From contig LNFR01000087.1 of assembly GCA_001567185.1 (NCBI GenBank), positions 1-64,000 of the forward strand: a DNA stretch of 64,000 bases, in the 5' to 3' direction. Shown here piece by piece: positions 16,705-25,607 of this stretch; the stretch's first letter is position 1; each line of letters opens with the position of its first letter. The position numbers were made by a program, and so were the translations under genes. The notes beneath the pieces were generated by a model. The model saw only the letters and a list, made by a program, of their open reading frames with translations. It had not been told where the DNA came from and made no database searches. Origin of the DNA: Bacteroidetes bacterium OLB12. GTDB taxonomy: Bacteria; Bacteroidota; Bacteroidia; Cytophagales; Cyclobacteriaceae.

Positions 16705-17349
16705 CTAAAGTTTTTCACCAAAACTCAAATCGCCTGCATCGCCCAGGCCCGGCACAATGTAACTGCGAGGATCGAGCTTCTCGTCTATCGCAAACGTCCA
16801 AATAGTAGCCGGGTAGTTCAGGTTATCTTGTACAAACCGAATGCCTTCAGGCGCGGCTATCAATACAGCAACGTGTATGTGTGCTGGTTTTCCATGGCGC
16901 TCCAACTCATTTACAGAACGAATAATGGAATTACCTGTTGCCAGCATAGGGTCTATCAGAATTAAAGTTTGATTCGTCAAATCTGGAGTCGCGAGGTATT
17001 CCAGATTTATTTTAATCTCTGCCCCTTCTTTTCTGTAAGCTCCTATAAAGCCGGCCGGAGCGGCATCAAAATAATTTTGAAACCCCTGGTAATAGGGTAA
17101 CCCTGCACGCAATACCGTTATCAACACCGGTTGTTTTTGTAATCGGTTAGCCCGCGCCAACGCCAACGGTGTTTGTATGGTTTGTTGTTGATATGCCAGC
17201 GTCCTGGAAATTTCGTAAGCCATAATCTCGCCCAACCTTTTCAGGTTGGTTCTAAACCGCAACCGATCGGTTTGGATGTGTACATCGCGTAACTCCGCCA
17301 CAAACTGATTGGCTATGGAGTGTTGCTCGCCCAGGTTAATTATTTGCAT
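16705..17349 (-). CDS. upp: Uracil phosphoribosyltransferase
   Basis: Makes UMP from uracil and PRPP in pyrimidine salvage. The 214-aa length is normal. The PRPP-binding loop is LILIDPMLATGNS, the uracil-binding region is the C-terminal YIVPGLGDAGDL, and ITVLRAGLPYYQG is conserved. It is intact, monocistronic as far as visible, and divergent from the M42-like peptidase gene. The AT-rich gap downstream (16610-16704) has imperfect inverted words (TTCAAAAATTTGAAATT, GTTAAATTTTTGAATTT) but no clear T-tract. Confidence 0.95.
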   Translation of the reverse strand: MQIINLGEQHSIANQFVAELRDVHIQTDRLRFRTNLKRLGEIMAYEISRTLAYQQQTIQTPLALARANRLQKQPVLITVLRAGLPYYQGFQNYFDAAPAGFIGAYRKEGAEIKINLEYLATPDLTNQTLILIDPMLATGNSIIRSVNELERHGKPAHIHVAVLIAAPEGIRFVQDNLNYPATIWTFAIDEKLDPRSYIVPGLGDAGDLSFGEKL

Positions 17350-17350
17350 G

Positions 17351-17384
17351 TTTGTTTAAGGACTAAAATAACAAGCTATTTTTG
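17351..17384 (+). promoter_or_regulatory. Candidate Bacteroidota-type promoter of the M42-like peptidase
   Basis: TTTG at 17351-17354 and TATTTTTG (TAnnTTTG) at 17377-17384, spacer 22 nt, slightly longer than the usual 19-21. It points toward the gene that starts at 17428. Confidence 0.4.
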
Positions 17385-17427
17385 CACCGTACTAATTTTT
17401 GGAAAATTTACAAAAAGGTTGAACACA

Positions 17428-18383
17428 ATGGCAGTAGTTAAAAATAAAAAAAGTAAAAGAAGCAACAAGTGATTACGCGCTTTTGCGCAACCTTTGTCAG
17501 GTGCATGCTCCATCGGGCGAAGAAAGTTCGTTGCAAGCATTTCTGCTTCAATACATTAAAAAGGAAAGCAGGCATTGGAAAACCAAACCCCAGGTTTTAG
17601 CGGGCGAACAATTTCAGGATAACATTATATTAAAGTTTGGCAAACCGCGCACAGCCATTTTTGCACACATGGATACCGTTGGTTTACCGTACGGTATTTT
17701 AATCAACTGCTTTCCATTGGCAGCCCCGATGCAGAGGCCGGAACCAAACTGGTGGGGCAAGATGCTTTTGGCCCCATTGAATGCGAACTGGAGTTCGACA
17801 AAGAGAATCATGCGTTCTATAAATTTGGCCGTACCATTGAACGTGGCACCTCGCTTACTTACAAAATAAATTTTCATGAAAGCAAAGACTACATCGAGTC
17901 AGCCTACCTGGATAACCGGTTGGGAATTTACAGCGCTTTAAAAGTTGCCGAAACCTTAAAGGACGGAATACTTGTTTTTGGTTGCTGGGAAGAACACGGT
18001 GGCGGGGCCGTTGGCTATTTAGCCGATTATATCTACAAAAATATAAAGTACGGCAGGCACTGATCTCAGACATCACCTGGGTATCGGATGGAGTGCATCA
18101 TGGAAAGGGTGTGGCCATCTCGCTGCGCGATCGTAACCTGCCACGGAAAAAGTTTGTTGATAAAATTGTTAACCTCGCACAAAAGCATCAGATCGATCAT
18201 CAATTAGAAGTAGAAGGCCTGGGCTCCAGCGATGGGGGCGAACTGCAGCGAAGCCCTGTACCCTTCGATTGGTGTTTTGTAGGAGCGCCTGAAAAACATG
18301 CCCATACCCCACACGAAAAAGTACACAAGCACGATATCGAAACCATGATTGCGCTATATCGTGTTTTGATGAAAGAACTGTAA
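17428..18383 (+). CDS. M42/M20-like metallopeptidase (aminopeptidase)
   Basis: Corrected length is about 318 aa. The di-zinc enzyme motifs are present: FAHMDTVGF (His, Asp), YLDNRLGIY (bridging Asp), [11 protein letters not shown] (catalytic Glu-Glu), [11 protein letters not shown] (Asp) and [14 protein letters not shown] (C-terminal His). The order and the DNR/EEHG signatures favour M42-type glutamyl/tetrahedral aminopeptidases. The frame breaks three times: an extra A near 17450, a missing T near 17686 and a missing A near 18047; each is a one-base repair. Start ATG 17428 (MAVVKNKK, then [10 protein letters not shown]). The stop overlaps the MATE start by one base (TAATG). Cytosolic peptide turnover is the likely role. 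Confidence 0.85.
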
Positions 18384-19732
18384 TGCGCCAGCACTTCAAA
18401 CCCAATTTTTTATTAGCCTATCCGGTTATGCTAAGCATGCTGGGCCAGGTAATGACAGGCGTAGCCGATAGTGTAATGGTGGGTTGGACCGGAGCTGTAC
18501 CACTTGCAGCTTCCTCGTTTGCCAATGTGTTTTATAATATTCCATTGTTTTTTGGTGTGGGCGTTTCGTATGCCATTACACCGCTGGTAGCCCAGGCTGA
18601 AGGTGCAAACGACCATTCAAAAATTATTGCCGTACTTAAGAACGGTTCACTCATCAATCTGCTTACCGGCTTTGCACTGGTTGCGCTTATTATTGGTATC
18701 GAACCTTTCATGTATAAAATGGGCCAGCCAGAAGAAGTGGTTACCCTTGCGTTGCCGTATCTGAATATTGTTGCCGTATCCGTTATCCCTTCCATGATCT
18801 TTCAAACGTATCGCCAATTTGCCGAAGGATTGCAACGTACACGGGTGGCTATGATTATTGTGGTGGGAAGCAATCTGGTTAACATCGCACTTAACTATGT
18901 ATTGATTTTTGGTAATTACGGTTTCCCCGAATTGGGGTTGAACGGTGCCGGATGGGCCACACTTATTTCCAAAATAATAATGGCTATCAGCATGATGGCT
19001 TATGTTTACATTGCCAAACGATACCAACCCTATAGGGCCGGGTTTTCGATTGGCGGCTACTCGCGCAAACTTATTTCAAAAATGTTGCACATCGGTGTGC
19101 CGGCCGGATCGCAATTTATTTTTGAGGCGGGGGCTTTCGGCTTCTCGGCCATTATGATGGGATGGATAGGAACAACTGCATTGGCAGCTCATCAAATCGC
19201 GATTAATCTCGCCACCATCAGCTACATGACTACCTCGGGGTTAGGTGCAGCCGCCACCATACGCGTAGGAAATTTTTTAGGACAACACGATAGAAAAAAC
19301 CTGCGGGCATCTGCTTTCGCCATGATCTGGATGGCCGCTGGCATCATGACGTTGTGGGCATTACTTTTTATTGTGGGAAAAGAATTTTTACCTGCATTGT
19401 ATATCGATGATGAAACTGTTATTCAACTCGCGGCATCGCTCCTGATTATTGCAGCCTTCTTTCAACTATCCGATGGCATACAAGTAGTAACCGCAGGTGC
19501 TTTGCGCGGATTACAGGATGTAAAAATACCTTCGCTCTTAATCTTTGTTGCGTATTGGATAATTGCCTTGCCCCTTGGGTATGTGTTGGCGTTTATTTTG
19601 GATTGGGCCGCGCTGGGCATCTGGGTGGGGCTGTTGATTGGGCTTACCATTACGGCCACGGCAATGGTACTAAGGTTTAATAAATTATCCAAACTGAATA
19701 ACGTTAATCAGATTCAGATTTCTTTCTTATAA
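18383..19732 (+). CDS. MATE family efflux transporter
   Basis: A 449-aa inner-membrane transporter with about 12 helices in two MatE repeats. Typical features are the N-terminal YPVMLSMLGQVMTGVADSVMVG segment (read in two parts) and LAAHQIAINLATISYMTTSGLGAA in the second half. It probably exports cationic drugs or metabolites using Na+ or H+. It is translationally coupled (TAATG) to the M42-like peptidase. Its last 29 bp overlap the convergent OMP gene at 19704, a sign that the cassette on the opposite strand was joined closely here. Confidence 0.92.
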   Translation: MRQHFKPNFLLAYPVMLSMLGQVMTGVADSVMVGWTGAVPLAASSFANVFYNIPLFFGVGVSYAITPLVAQAEGANDHSKIIAVLKNGSLINLLTGFALVALIIGIEPFMYKMGQPEEVVTLALPYLNIVAVSVIPSMIFQTYRQFAEGLQRTRVAMIIVVGSNLVNIALNYVLIFGNYGFPELGLNGAGWATLISKIIMAISMMAYVYIAKRYQPYRAGFSIGGYSRKLISKMLHIGVPAGSQFIFEAGAFGFSAIMMGWIGTTALAAHQIAINLATISYMTTSGLGAAATIRVGNFLGQHDRKNLRASAFAMIWMAAGIMTLWALLFIVGKEFLPALYIDDETVIQLAASLLIIAAFFQLSDGIQVVTAGALRGLQDVKIPSLLIFVAYWIIALPLGYVLAFILDWAALGIWVGLLIGLTITATAMVLRFNKLSKLNNVNQIQISFL

Positions 19733-20324
19733 GTTTTCGGCCAATAGAAAATCCAACCATACTCAATGCGTCTTCATGCGTATCATACTGAAGGGAAGCT
19801 GTAATGCGAACATGAAGATCTTTATTCACATCTATGTTGTAAGCTAAAGAGCCAACTGCGCCAAGCGAAAAACTTCTTTCAAAGTTAGAATTTGCAAAAT
19901 AATTTGTTGGATAGAAATTAACTAATGAGTAATCAGGGTTAGAAGTTGATTGATACCGTAGCAACGGAGCTAACTCGAAAATTAGATTGCTCTTCTTTAG
20001 ATTTATTAACTCGTAAGTCAATCCAGCACTTAATTGAACGCCACCCGTTACAAAAAATAAATCCCCCCTTTTCCATTCTGCTTCAATTTCATTATAATAG
20101 AGTATTGGTGTGCGTCCGTCATGCAATGTCCCTGAAAGGGATATTGAATAGCCAGTCTTGTTTTTTAACTCTGATTCATAATATACAGAAAAGAAAAATC
20201 CGCTAACATCGTCTGTTCCATGTCTTGAGTAGCCGCTACCCACACTTACTCTTTCTTCACGATCTTGCGCCAAACCTCTGCCGGAAAAAATTATCAACAA
20301 TAACATGCCTAATCTCCATTTCAT
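19704..20324 (-). CDS. Predicted outer-membrane beta-barrel protein, third gene of surface cassette
   Basis: A 206-aa protein with a signal peptide (MKWRLGMLLLIIFSGRGLAQ) and a body of alternating polar and aromatic/hydrophobic residues (GFFFSVYYESELK, GYSISLSG, HVRITASLQYDT), typical of an 8-10 strand barrel. It does not end in the classical C-terminal Phe. No family was recognised. It is separated from the upstream lipoprotein gene by 4 bp and overlaps the 3' end of the MATE gene. It probably works with the two lipoproteins of the same operon, for example as their membrane anchor or export partner; this is inference. Confidence 0.65.
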   Translation of the reverse strand: MKWRLGMLLLIIFSGRGLAQDREERVSVGSGYSRHGTDDVSGFFFSVYYESELKNKTGYSISLSGTLHDGRTPILYYNEIEAEWKRGDLFFVTGGVQLSAGLTYELINLKKSNLIFELAPLLRYQSTSNPDYSLVNFYPTNYFANSNFERSFSLGAVGSLAYNIDVNKDLHVRITASLQYDTHEDALSMVGFSIGRKLIRKKSESD

Positions 20325-20328
20325 ACAA

Positions 20329-20874
20329 CTAAAATCTTTTATAAAGAGATACTAAAGACAACTCCTCCCAACCGTTTGATGTAAAAAAAAATTGGCGGTA
20401 GTTAATTTTTAATGTATCAGGACTGGTTCGTAATACAGCGTCAACACTTCCTCCGCCTAAATTTCCTAAAACATCAACTTTATTCTTCATTGGATCAAAC
20501 TGATATTTGGCTAGAAGTGCTGTATAACCATATTCTGTTCTAAGATAAACACCTTCAGAACTTGTAATAACATTGGGTAGTGGCGACCAAAGAAACATTC
20601 TTTGGTCATAAAACACAGGTTCCCAATCATACCTTATAGACTCAAGCTCCAGGTAAAATCTTTCTTTGTTTTCTATTTGATTAGCCTCTAAGAGAATGTT
20701 GTTAGAAAAAAGACCATCAAAATTTAAATCTACTGGCTCAACAGAAGCTGTTTCAAGCAATTCATATTTTCCATCTAGCTCGAAAGAATAAGTTTCCCTT
20801 ATTTTGAGGTTCTCATCATTACAAGCAATAACGAAAATTGAAAGAAAGATCGGAACAACAGTTTTGCTGAACAT
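20329..20874 (-). CDS. Hypothetical lipoprotein, second gene of surface cassette
   Basis: A 181-aa lipoprotein: MFSKTVVPIFLSIFVIAC gives a good lipobox (VIAC, Cys 18). The mature part is rich in beta-type strands and contains DLNFDGLFSNNILLEA, reminiscent of the DxNxDG phrase at the start of many Bacteroidota repeat-type surface proteins. No catalytic motif or family was recognised. It lies 8 bp after the large lipoprotein gene and 4 bp before the barrel gene, so one transcript is likely. Sequence is AT-rich. Confidence 0.65.
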   Translation of the reverse strand: MFSKTVVPIFLSIFVIACNDENLKIRETYSFELDGKYELLETASVEPVDLNFDGLFSNNILLEANQIENKERFYLELESIRYDWEPVFYDQRMFLWSPLPNVITSSEGVYLRTEYGYTALLAKYQFDPMKNKVDVLGNLGGGSVDAVLRTSPDTLKINYRQFFFTSNGWEELSLVSLYKRF

Positions 20875-20882
20875 AAAATCTA

Positions 20883-22446
20883 CTACTGCACCCTTTTTGG
20901 CTCAACACTTATTGAAAAAATATCATTTGCGTACTCGCGCGTGTTATATCTCCAAGTTTGCGGAGCCTCCAGTACTGGGTAACTAGCTGAAACTATTACT
21001 TTATCGGAAAAATTTACAACCACAGAACCTAATGGATCACTATTTAAGGTGTATTGTCTAGTTATCGTATTTGTTTCAGTCCTTTCCAAGGACGCTCCAA
21101 ATTTTAAACCTATCTTCTTCAAAACTTGGCCCTCTATACTAAAGTTAGTTGCAAATTTAGTTGTTTCAGAGGTAGATTCAGTTACAATTGTTGTTACATC
21201 GGTCTCTTCAATATCGACTCTAAAGGAAGCTCCATAATTTTTCAAATCCCAAGGTACGATTGGCATATTGGTACTCTGAGGTTTTGCGGTAACGGATTTT
21301 ACAATGTAATAATCGTATCTAAATGGCCAAACTCCCCGTCTGTCAACTTCATAAGTAACAGAAAACAAATCTCGGCCAGATACCAAGTATGAATTTGGAA
21401 TTGTTGAGCCGATACCATTTTGGGCCTGAATTAGAACACTTGCCCTTATCTCAAAGTAACCATCAGTCCAACCAGAAGATTTTTTGCCAGATTTAATTTT
21501 AGGATCACCAGACTGATCTGCCATTTTCTGATAAGCCAATAAAGCATCGCCCACAATGGAAAAAGATCTGATATGTTCACTAAAATCAAATGTAAATTGC
21601 CCGTTGGGTGAGGTAGGTGTTATATCATAATAAATAAAATCCCGTTGCCAACCATCTGCTGTTAGGTATTGAGAATAAGCATCCACTAACTTAGAATCAG
21701 TGGTTGAAACCGTACCTTCTCGGAGCGCATCTAATTCCTTTTGCTTCTGCAATTCAAAATCAAAAATATCGTCAGCAAATTTATAACTTATTCCTGCTGG
21801 AGTAGTCAATATGACTCTAGACCCATTAGAAAACTGGTAACCTTGCTGAGAACTGTAAACTAGACGCTCACAATTTTTTACGACCAATACTGGATAAGAC
21901 GGAACTAAAGAAGACTCTAACAAATACTCTTCACCCTCTGGACTAATTATTGGCACATCATTGGAATCATTGAGCCTTATTGCAATATAAGGTACTTGAT
22001 TTTCAGTATCCCACAGTTCTGCCGAGAAGGTTTTCTCTGGCAATGTTGGGACAAAAATCGTTAATAAAGGCAACGATTGTTCAATATCTTTGAGGCTAAC
22101 TTCCTTAAAATACGGAGCCAGCGATTGTTGGAATGTCTTTCCATTTGGAAGGAGTTTATCTTTAACAAGGCTGTATGGAACATCATAATCGCCATCAAAA
22201 GTCTTTAGTGCCTCATACTTTATAAATTCCCGAATGTGTTTTTCCTGCGATATAGCTTGAGCTAATCCTTTAGCAAAATGAGTCTTTGCTTGGGAGTCTG
22301 ATTGGTTAAAAAAAGTCGTTGAGTTAATTTCCAAGTCTTGATTACTTAAACAAGATTCAAGGATAAATCCAACAATAATTAACAAAAGTATAAATCCTAC
22401 TCTTGTGTTTTGTGTTTTGTGTTTTGTGTTTTGTGTTTTTGTTCAT
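20883..22446 (-). CDS. Large lipoprotein with T/S-rich beta-hairpin C-terminus; start lies beyond a heptamer repeat (candidate phase-variable)
   Basis: The open frame (500 codons from a TTG at 22385) has no in-frame ATG. The only good ATG (22446) is one base out of frame, separated by four perfect CACAAAA heptamers. Deleting one unit fuses MNKNTKHKTQNTR to VGFILLLIIVGFILESC, a proper basic n-region, hydrophobic core and lipobox Cys. The N-terminal third (HFAKGLAQAISQ...FIKYEALKTFDGDYDVPYSLVKD) resembles a conserved module I associate with Bacteroidota secreted lipoproteins; I cannot name it. The C-terminal about 130 residues hold Thr/Ser-rich amphipathic strands (TTIVTESTSETTKFATNFS and GASLERTETNTITRQYTL) like the insertion loops of aerolysin/ETX-MTX2 pore formers. 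That similarity is by eye only. First gene of a three-gene operon. Confidence 0.7.
22401..22441 (-). repeat. Heptanucleotide tandem repeat (CACAAAA)n at the 5' end of the lipoprotein gene
   Basis: On the plus strand TTTTGTG is repeated four times perfectly (22408-22435), flanked by TCTTGTG and TTTTTG as degenerate units. Because 7 is 1 modulo 3, each gained or lost unit changes the reading frame after the ATG at 22446. By my count three perfect units would be ON, four or five OFF, six ON again. The window shows four, the OFF state. Confidence 0.88.
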
Positions 22447-22633
22447 GGCGCAGGAATGTTTATTCTGACTCAAAACTAAAAAAAGACAAAAAACTTATTT
22501 ACTGTCAAAAATAAATAAACTTACATCTTTATTACACAATGTTTTGGTGGCATCACACTCAAACTTTTACAGATCTCCATCCAAAGTTTGTTTTTCTGTT
22601 CAAGAAACAGCATATTTCAAGAAACCCTCCACC

Positions 22634-23184
22634 ATGAAACCCGCACGCCCGGTTAAATACTCACAAACCACCATCACCGAATTAATGATACCCAGCTATG
22701 CTAACTTTGGCGGCAAAATTCATGGTGGAACGCTGCTCTCGCTGATGGATAAAGTAGCCTATGCTGCTGCCAGTAAACATGCCGGTACGTATTGTGTAAC
22801 CGTTACGGTTGACAAGGTTGAGTTTTTACAACCGGTAGAAGTAGGCGACCTGGTATCGATGCATGCTTCCGTAAATTATGTAGGCCGCACCTCGCTGGTA
22901 GTAGGCATTCGGGTAGAATCTCAGAATGTTAAACCGGCAATATAAAACACACCAACTCATCATTCTTTACCATGGTGGCCAAGGGCGATGACGACAAACC
23001 GGCCGTAGTACCCGAACTGATTCTTGAAACCCGGGAAGATGTAAAACGATTTATTGAAGCCATGCGCATACGGGAAATTAAAGAGGCCATGCGCGAACAA
23101 ATGGACGATGCCAAATCGCACATTGAAGTAGAACGGGCCGAAGAAATTTTAAAAGACCAGCGGTGTAAAATTCAAATGAGTTAA
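22634..23184 (+). CDS. Acyl-CoA thioesterase, hotdog fold (YciA/BFIT-like)
   Basis: I start at ATG 22634 (MKPARPVKYSQTT). Hydrolyses acyl-CoA. The hotdog core shows ANFGGKIHGGTLLSLMDKVAYAAA (catalytic Asp in the helix) and CVTVTVDKVEFLQPVEVGD. The frame breaks near 22933, where one A is missing; repair gives ESQNVKTGNIKHTNSSFFTMVAKGDD and continues to 23184, for about 183 aa. The C-terminal tail is a charged helix (IREIKEAMREQMDDAK) typical of Bacteroidota members. It stands alone, divergent from the phase-variable lipoprotein operon. Confidence 0.87.
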
Positions 23185-23247
23185 AGATCCAACGCTTTTA
23201 CTTTGTAGTATTAACATTTCAAGCTTTAAATCACATTATAATTCTAT

Positions 23248-24575
23248 ATGAAATCTTTTGTAATCATCTTTTTACTTTCCGTTTCATTCCTGGCATCAAG
23301 CAACCTGTAATCCTATCTCAACGCGATCAGGCCCGCGTTATTGATGAGTTACTTGAAGATCGGTTACGCAATACTTTACCCGCGCTTATGCGCAGAGAGG
23401 GCTTTGATATGTGGGTGATTATCTCACGCGAGTATAACGAAGACCCGGTAATCCGTACGTTGCTGCCCGCTACCTGGCATGCTGCCCGCAGAACTACCAT
23501 GCTGGTAGCGTTTGATCGCGGTGCCGGTAAAGAAATGGAATACCTGGCTGTAGCCCGCTACGATGTAGGAAAAGTTTTTAAACGCGCGTGGGATCCGGAT
23601 GCTAACCCCGACCAATGGGCACAACTCGGAAAAATTATTGCAGAACGTAATCCTAAAAAGATCGGTGTAAACAAAGCCCCTCATTACGGCCATGCCGATG
23701 GCCTGACTTCAAACGATTATGACAACCTACTGAAAGTATTACCCAAAAACCTACAACCGAAAGTTACCTCAGCTCAAAACCTTGCTGTAAGCTGGTTGGA
23801 AACCCGTACCGAAAAAGAGATGGTGCTCTACCAACAGATCTGTCGCATTGCCCATGATATTATCCAGGAAGGTTTTTCCGACAAGGTAATTCAGCCGGGT
23901 GTAACTACCACCGAAGATGTGGTGTGGTGGTACCGCGAGCGGATTGAAGAATTAAAATTAGATACGTGGTTTCATACATCCGTTTCTATTCAACGCAACG
24001 AACCCGAAGCCATCACATCCAAAAGACCACAGCCGTTGGTAATACAACCCGGTGATTTATTGCATGTGGATTTTGGCATTACATACCTGCGTTTAAATAC
24101 CGATACGCAACAACATGCCTACATTCTGAAAGCCGGTGAAACGGAACCTCCCAAATATTTACGCGATGCGTTTGCAAAAGGAAATCGCCTGCAGGACATT
24201 TTAACTTCTCACTTTAAAGAAGGTCGCACCGGAAATGAAATTCTTAAAGCCACGCGCGAGCAAGCACTTGCCGAAGGCATTACACCTTCCATATATACAC
24301 ACCCGATCGGGTTTCATGGCCATGCTGCGGGCACAACCATTGGCATGTGGGATATGCAAGGCGGTGTTCCGTTTACCGGAGACTACCCCATGCATTATAA
24401 AACAGCTTATTCGATAGAACTAAATTGCACCGTAAATATTCCGGAGTGGAAAAAAGACATCCGCATTCAACTGGAAGAAGATGGTTATTTTGATGAGACC
24501 GGTTTTCGGTATATCGATGGCCGGCAGCGCGAAATTATTACCATCCCCAGGGCCGATAAAATCAACAGGCAATAA
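23248..24575 (+). CDS. Exported M24-family peptidase (Xaa-Pro aminopeptidase-like)
   Basis: A signal peptide begins at ATG 23248 (MKSFVIIFLLSVSFLA); the frame is then lost near 23298-23305 and resumes with IKQPVILSQRDQARVIDELLE. At least one base is missing there. The main frame has the creatinase-like N-domain and the pita-bread catalytic domain, with metal ligands in LHVDFGITY, the following NTDTQQH, THPIGFHGHA, SIELN and LEEDGYF. Corrected length is about 442 aa. The likely role is cleavage of proline-containing peptides in the periplasm. plsC follows 11 bp later. Confidence 0.85.
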
Positions 24576-24586
24576 GCTATTAATTC

Positions 24587-25297
24587 ATGCGGGTGCTGCG
24601 AACCATTCACACATTCTACTGTCTCTTTGTTTTTTCAGTTTTATTCCTGGTTTTCTTTCCGCTGTTTCTGATTCCAATTGTATTTAAAGATCAATTTAAA
24701 CTGGTAGGTGTTTTTAACCGCTGGTGGGCGCATATCTTTTTTCCATTGTGTTTTCTCCGATTTAAAGTGAGCACCCAGACCAATTTGAATGCGGACCAGC
24801 AATACATTTTTTGCGCTAATCATTTTTCTTACCTCGACATCCCTACGCTGGGCCTCAATCCGGTTAATGCAATTTTTGTTGGGAAGAATGATATGGAGGG
24901 CATTCCCCTGTTCGGGTTTATGTATCGCAAGCTCCACATTACAGTCGATCGGTCTAAGCTACGCAGCCGCATGAATACCATTATTCAATCGCTTAAAGCT
25001 ATTGATGCCGGGAAGAGCCTTGTTATTTTTCCGGAAGGGGGCATTGTTACCAAAAATCCCCCACAAATGGCACACTTTAAAGACGGTGCCTTTCGGATTG
25101 CCATCGAAAAACAAATTCCCATTGTACCCGTAACCATTCCGCACAATTGGATAATTTTGCCCGATCGTTCTCCGTTAAGAGTGCATGCCGGTTGTGTGAA
25201 CGTAATCTTTCATGCGCCTATTCTTCCACAGGCGTACACCTTAGATACTGTGGATGAATACAAAAGGAAGTGTACAATGTTATCAACAATGAGCTAA
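24587..25297 (+). CDS. plsC: 1-acyl-sn-glycerol-3-phosphate acyltransferase
   Basis: Acylates lysophosphatidic acid at sn-2 at the inner membrane. The 236-aa frame has an N-terminal membrane helix (YCLFVFSVLFLVFFPLFLIP), the HX4D motif NHFSYLD and the FPEGG substrate motif. The end looks frameshifted near 25268-25270: adding one base changes RKCTMLSTMS to RKVYNVINNEL, the expected C-terminus, and the frame would then run to 25326 and overlap gatC by 25 bp unless a second error is present. It lies between an M24 peptidase and gatC on the same strand. Confidence 0.88.
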   Translation: MRVLRTIHTFYCLFVFSVLFLVFFPLFLIPIVFKDQFKLVGVFNRWWAHIFFPLCFLRFKVSTQTNLNADQQYIFCANHFSYLDIPTLGLNPVNAIFVGKNDMEGIPLFGFMYRKLHITVDRSKLRSRMNTIIQSLKAIDAGKSLVIFPEGGIVTKNPPQMAHFKDGAFRIAIEKQIPIVPVTIPHNWIILPDRSPLRVHAGCVNVIFHAPILPQAYTLDTVDEYKRKCTMLSTMS

Positions 25298-25301
25298 TGC
25301 T

Positions 25302-25589
25302 ATGGAACTCGACAAAGAAACTTTAAATAAAATTGCGCACCTGGCCAGGCTTGAATTCAATGAAAAAGATGCTGAAGCCATGTTAAAGGACATGTCCAGT
25401 ATTTTGTCCTTTGTTGAAAAGTTAAATGAAGTGAACACCGAGGGTGTAGAGCCACTGACTACCATGAGCCATGAACTAAACGCCTTACGGGAAGATAAGA
25501 TCTCCCCACACCTGAATACCAGCACAGCATTAGAAAGCGCGCCTGAAAAAGATAATACCTACTTTCGTGTACCAAAAGTATTGGAGTAA
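25302..25589 (+). CDS. gatC: Aspartyl/glutamyl-tRNA amidotransferase subunit C
   Basis: The 95-aa small subunit stabilises the GatAB complex that converts Glu-tRNA(Gln) or Asp-tRNA(Asn) to the amide form. It has the family pattern TLNKIAHLARLEF, then the FVEKLNEVNTEGVEPL core and the C-terminal YFRVPKVLE. gatA and gatB are not in the window, so the subunit genes are dispersed. It follows plsC by 4 bp as drawn. Confidence 0.92.
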   Translation: MELDKETLNKIAHLARLEFNEKDAEAMLKDMSSILSFVEKLNEVNTEGVEPLTTMSHELNALREDKISPHLNTSTALESAPEKDNTYFRVPKVLE

Positions 25590-25607
25590 TCCAAGCCTGA
25601 AATAACC

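Noticed and set aside
22401..22441. CRISPR-like short repeat array
   Set aside because: The 7-bp units are directly adjacent with no spacers; this is a simple tandem repeat.
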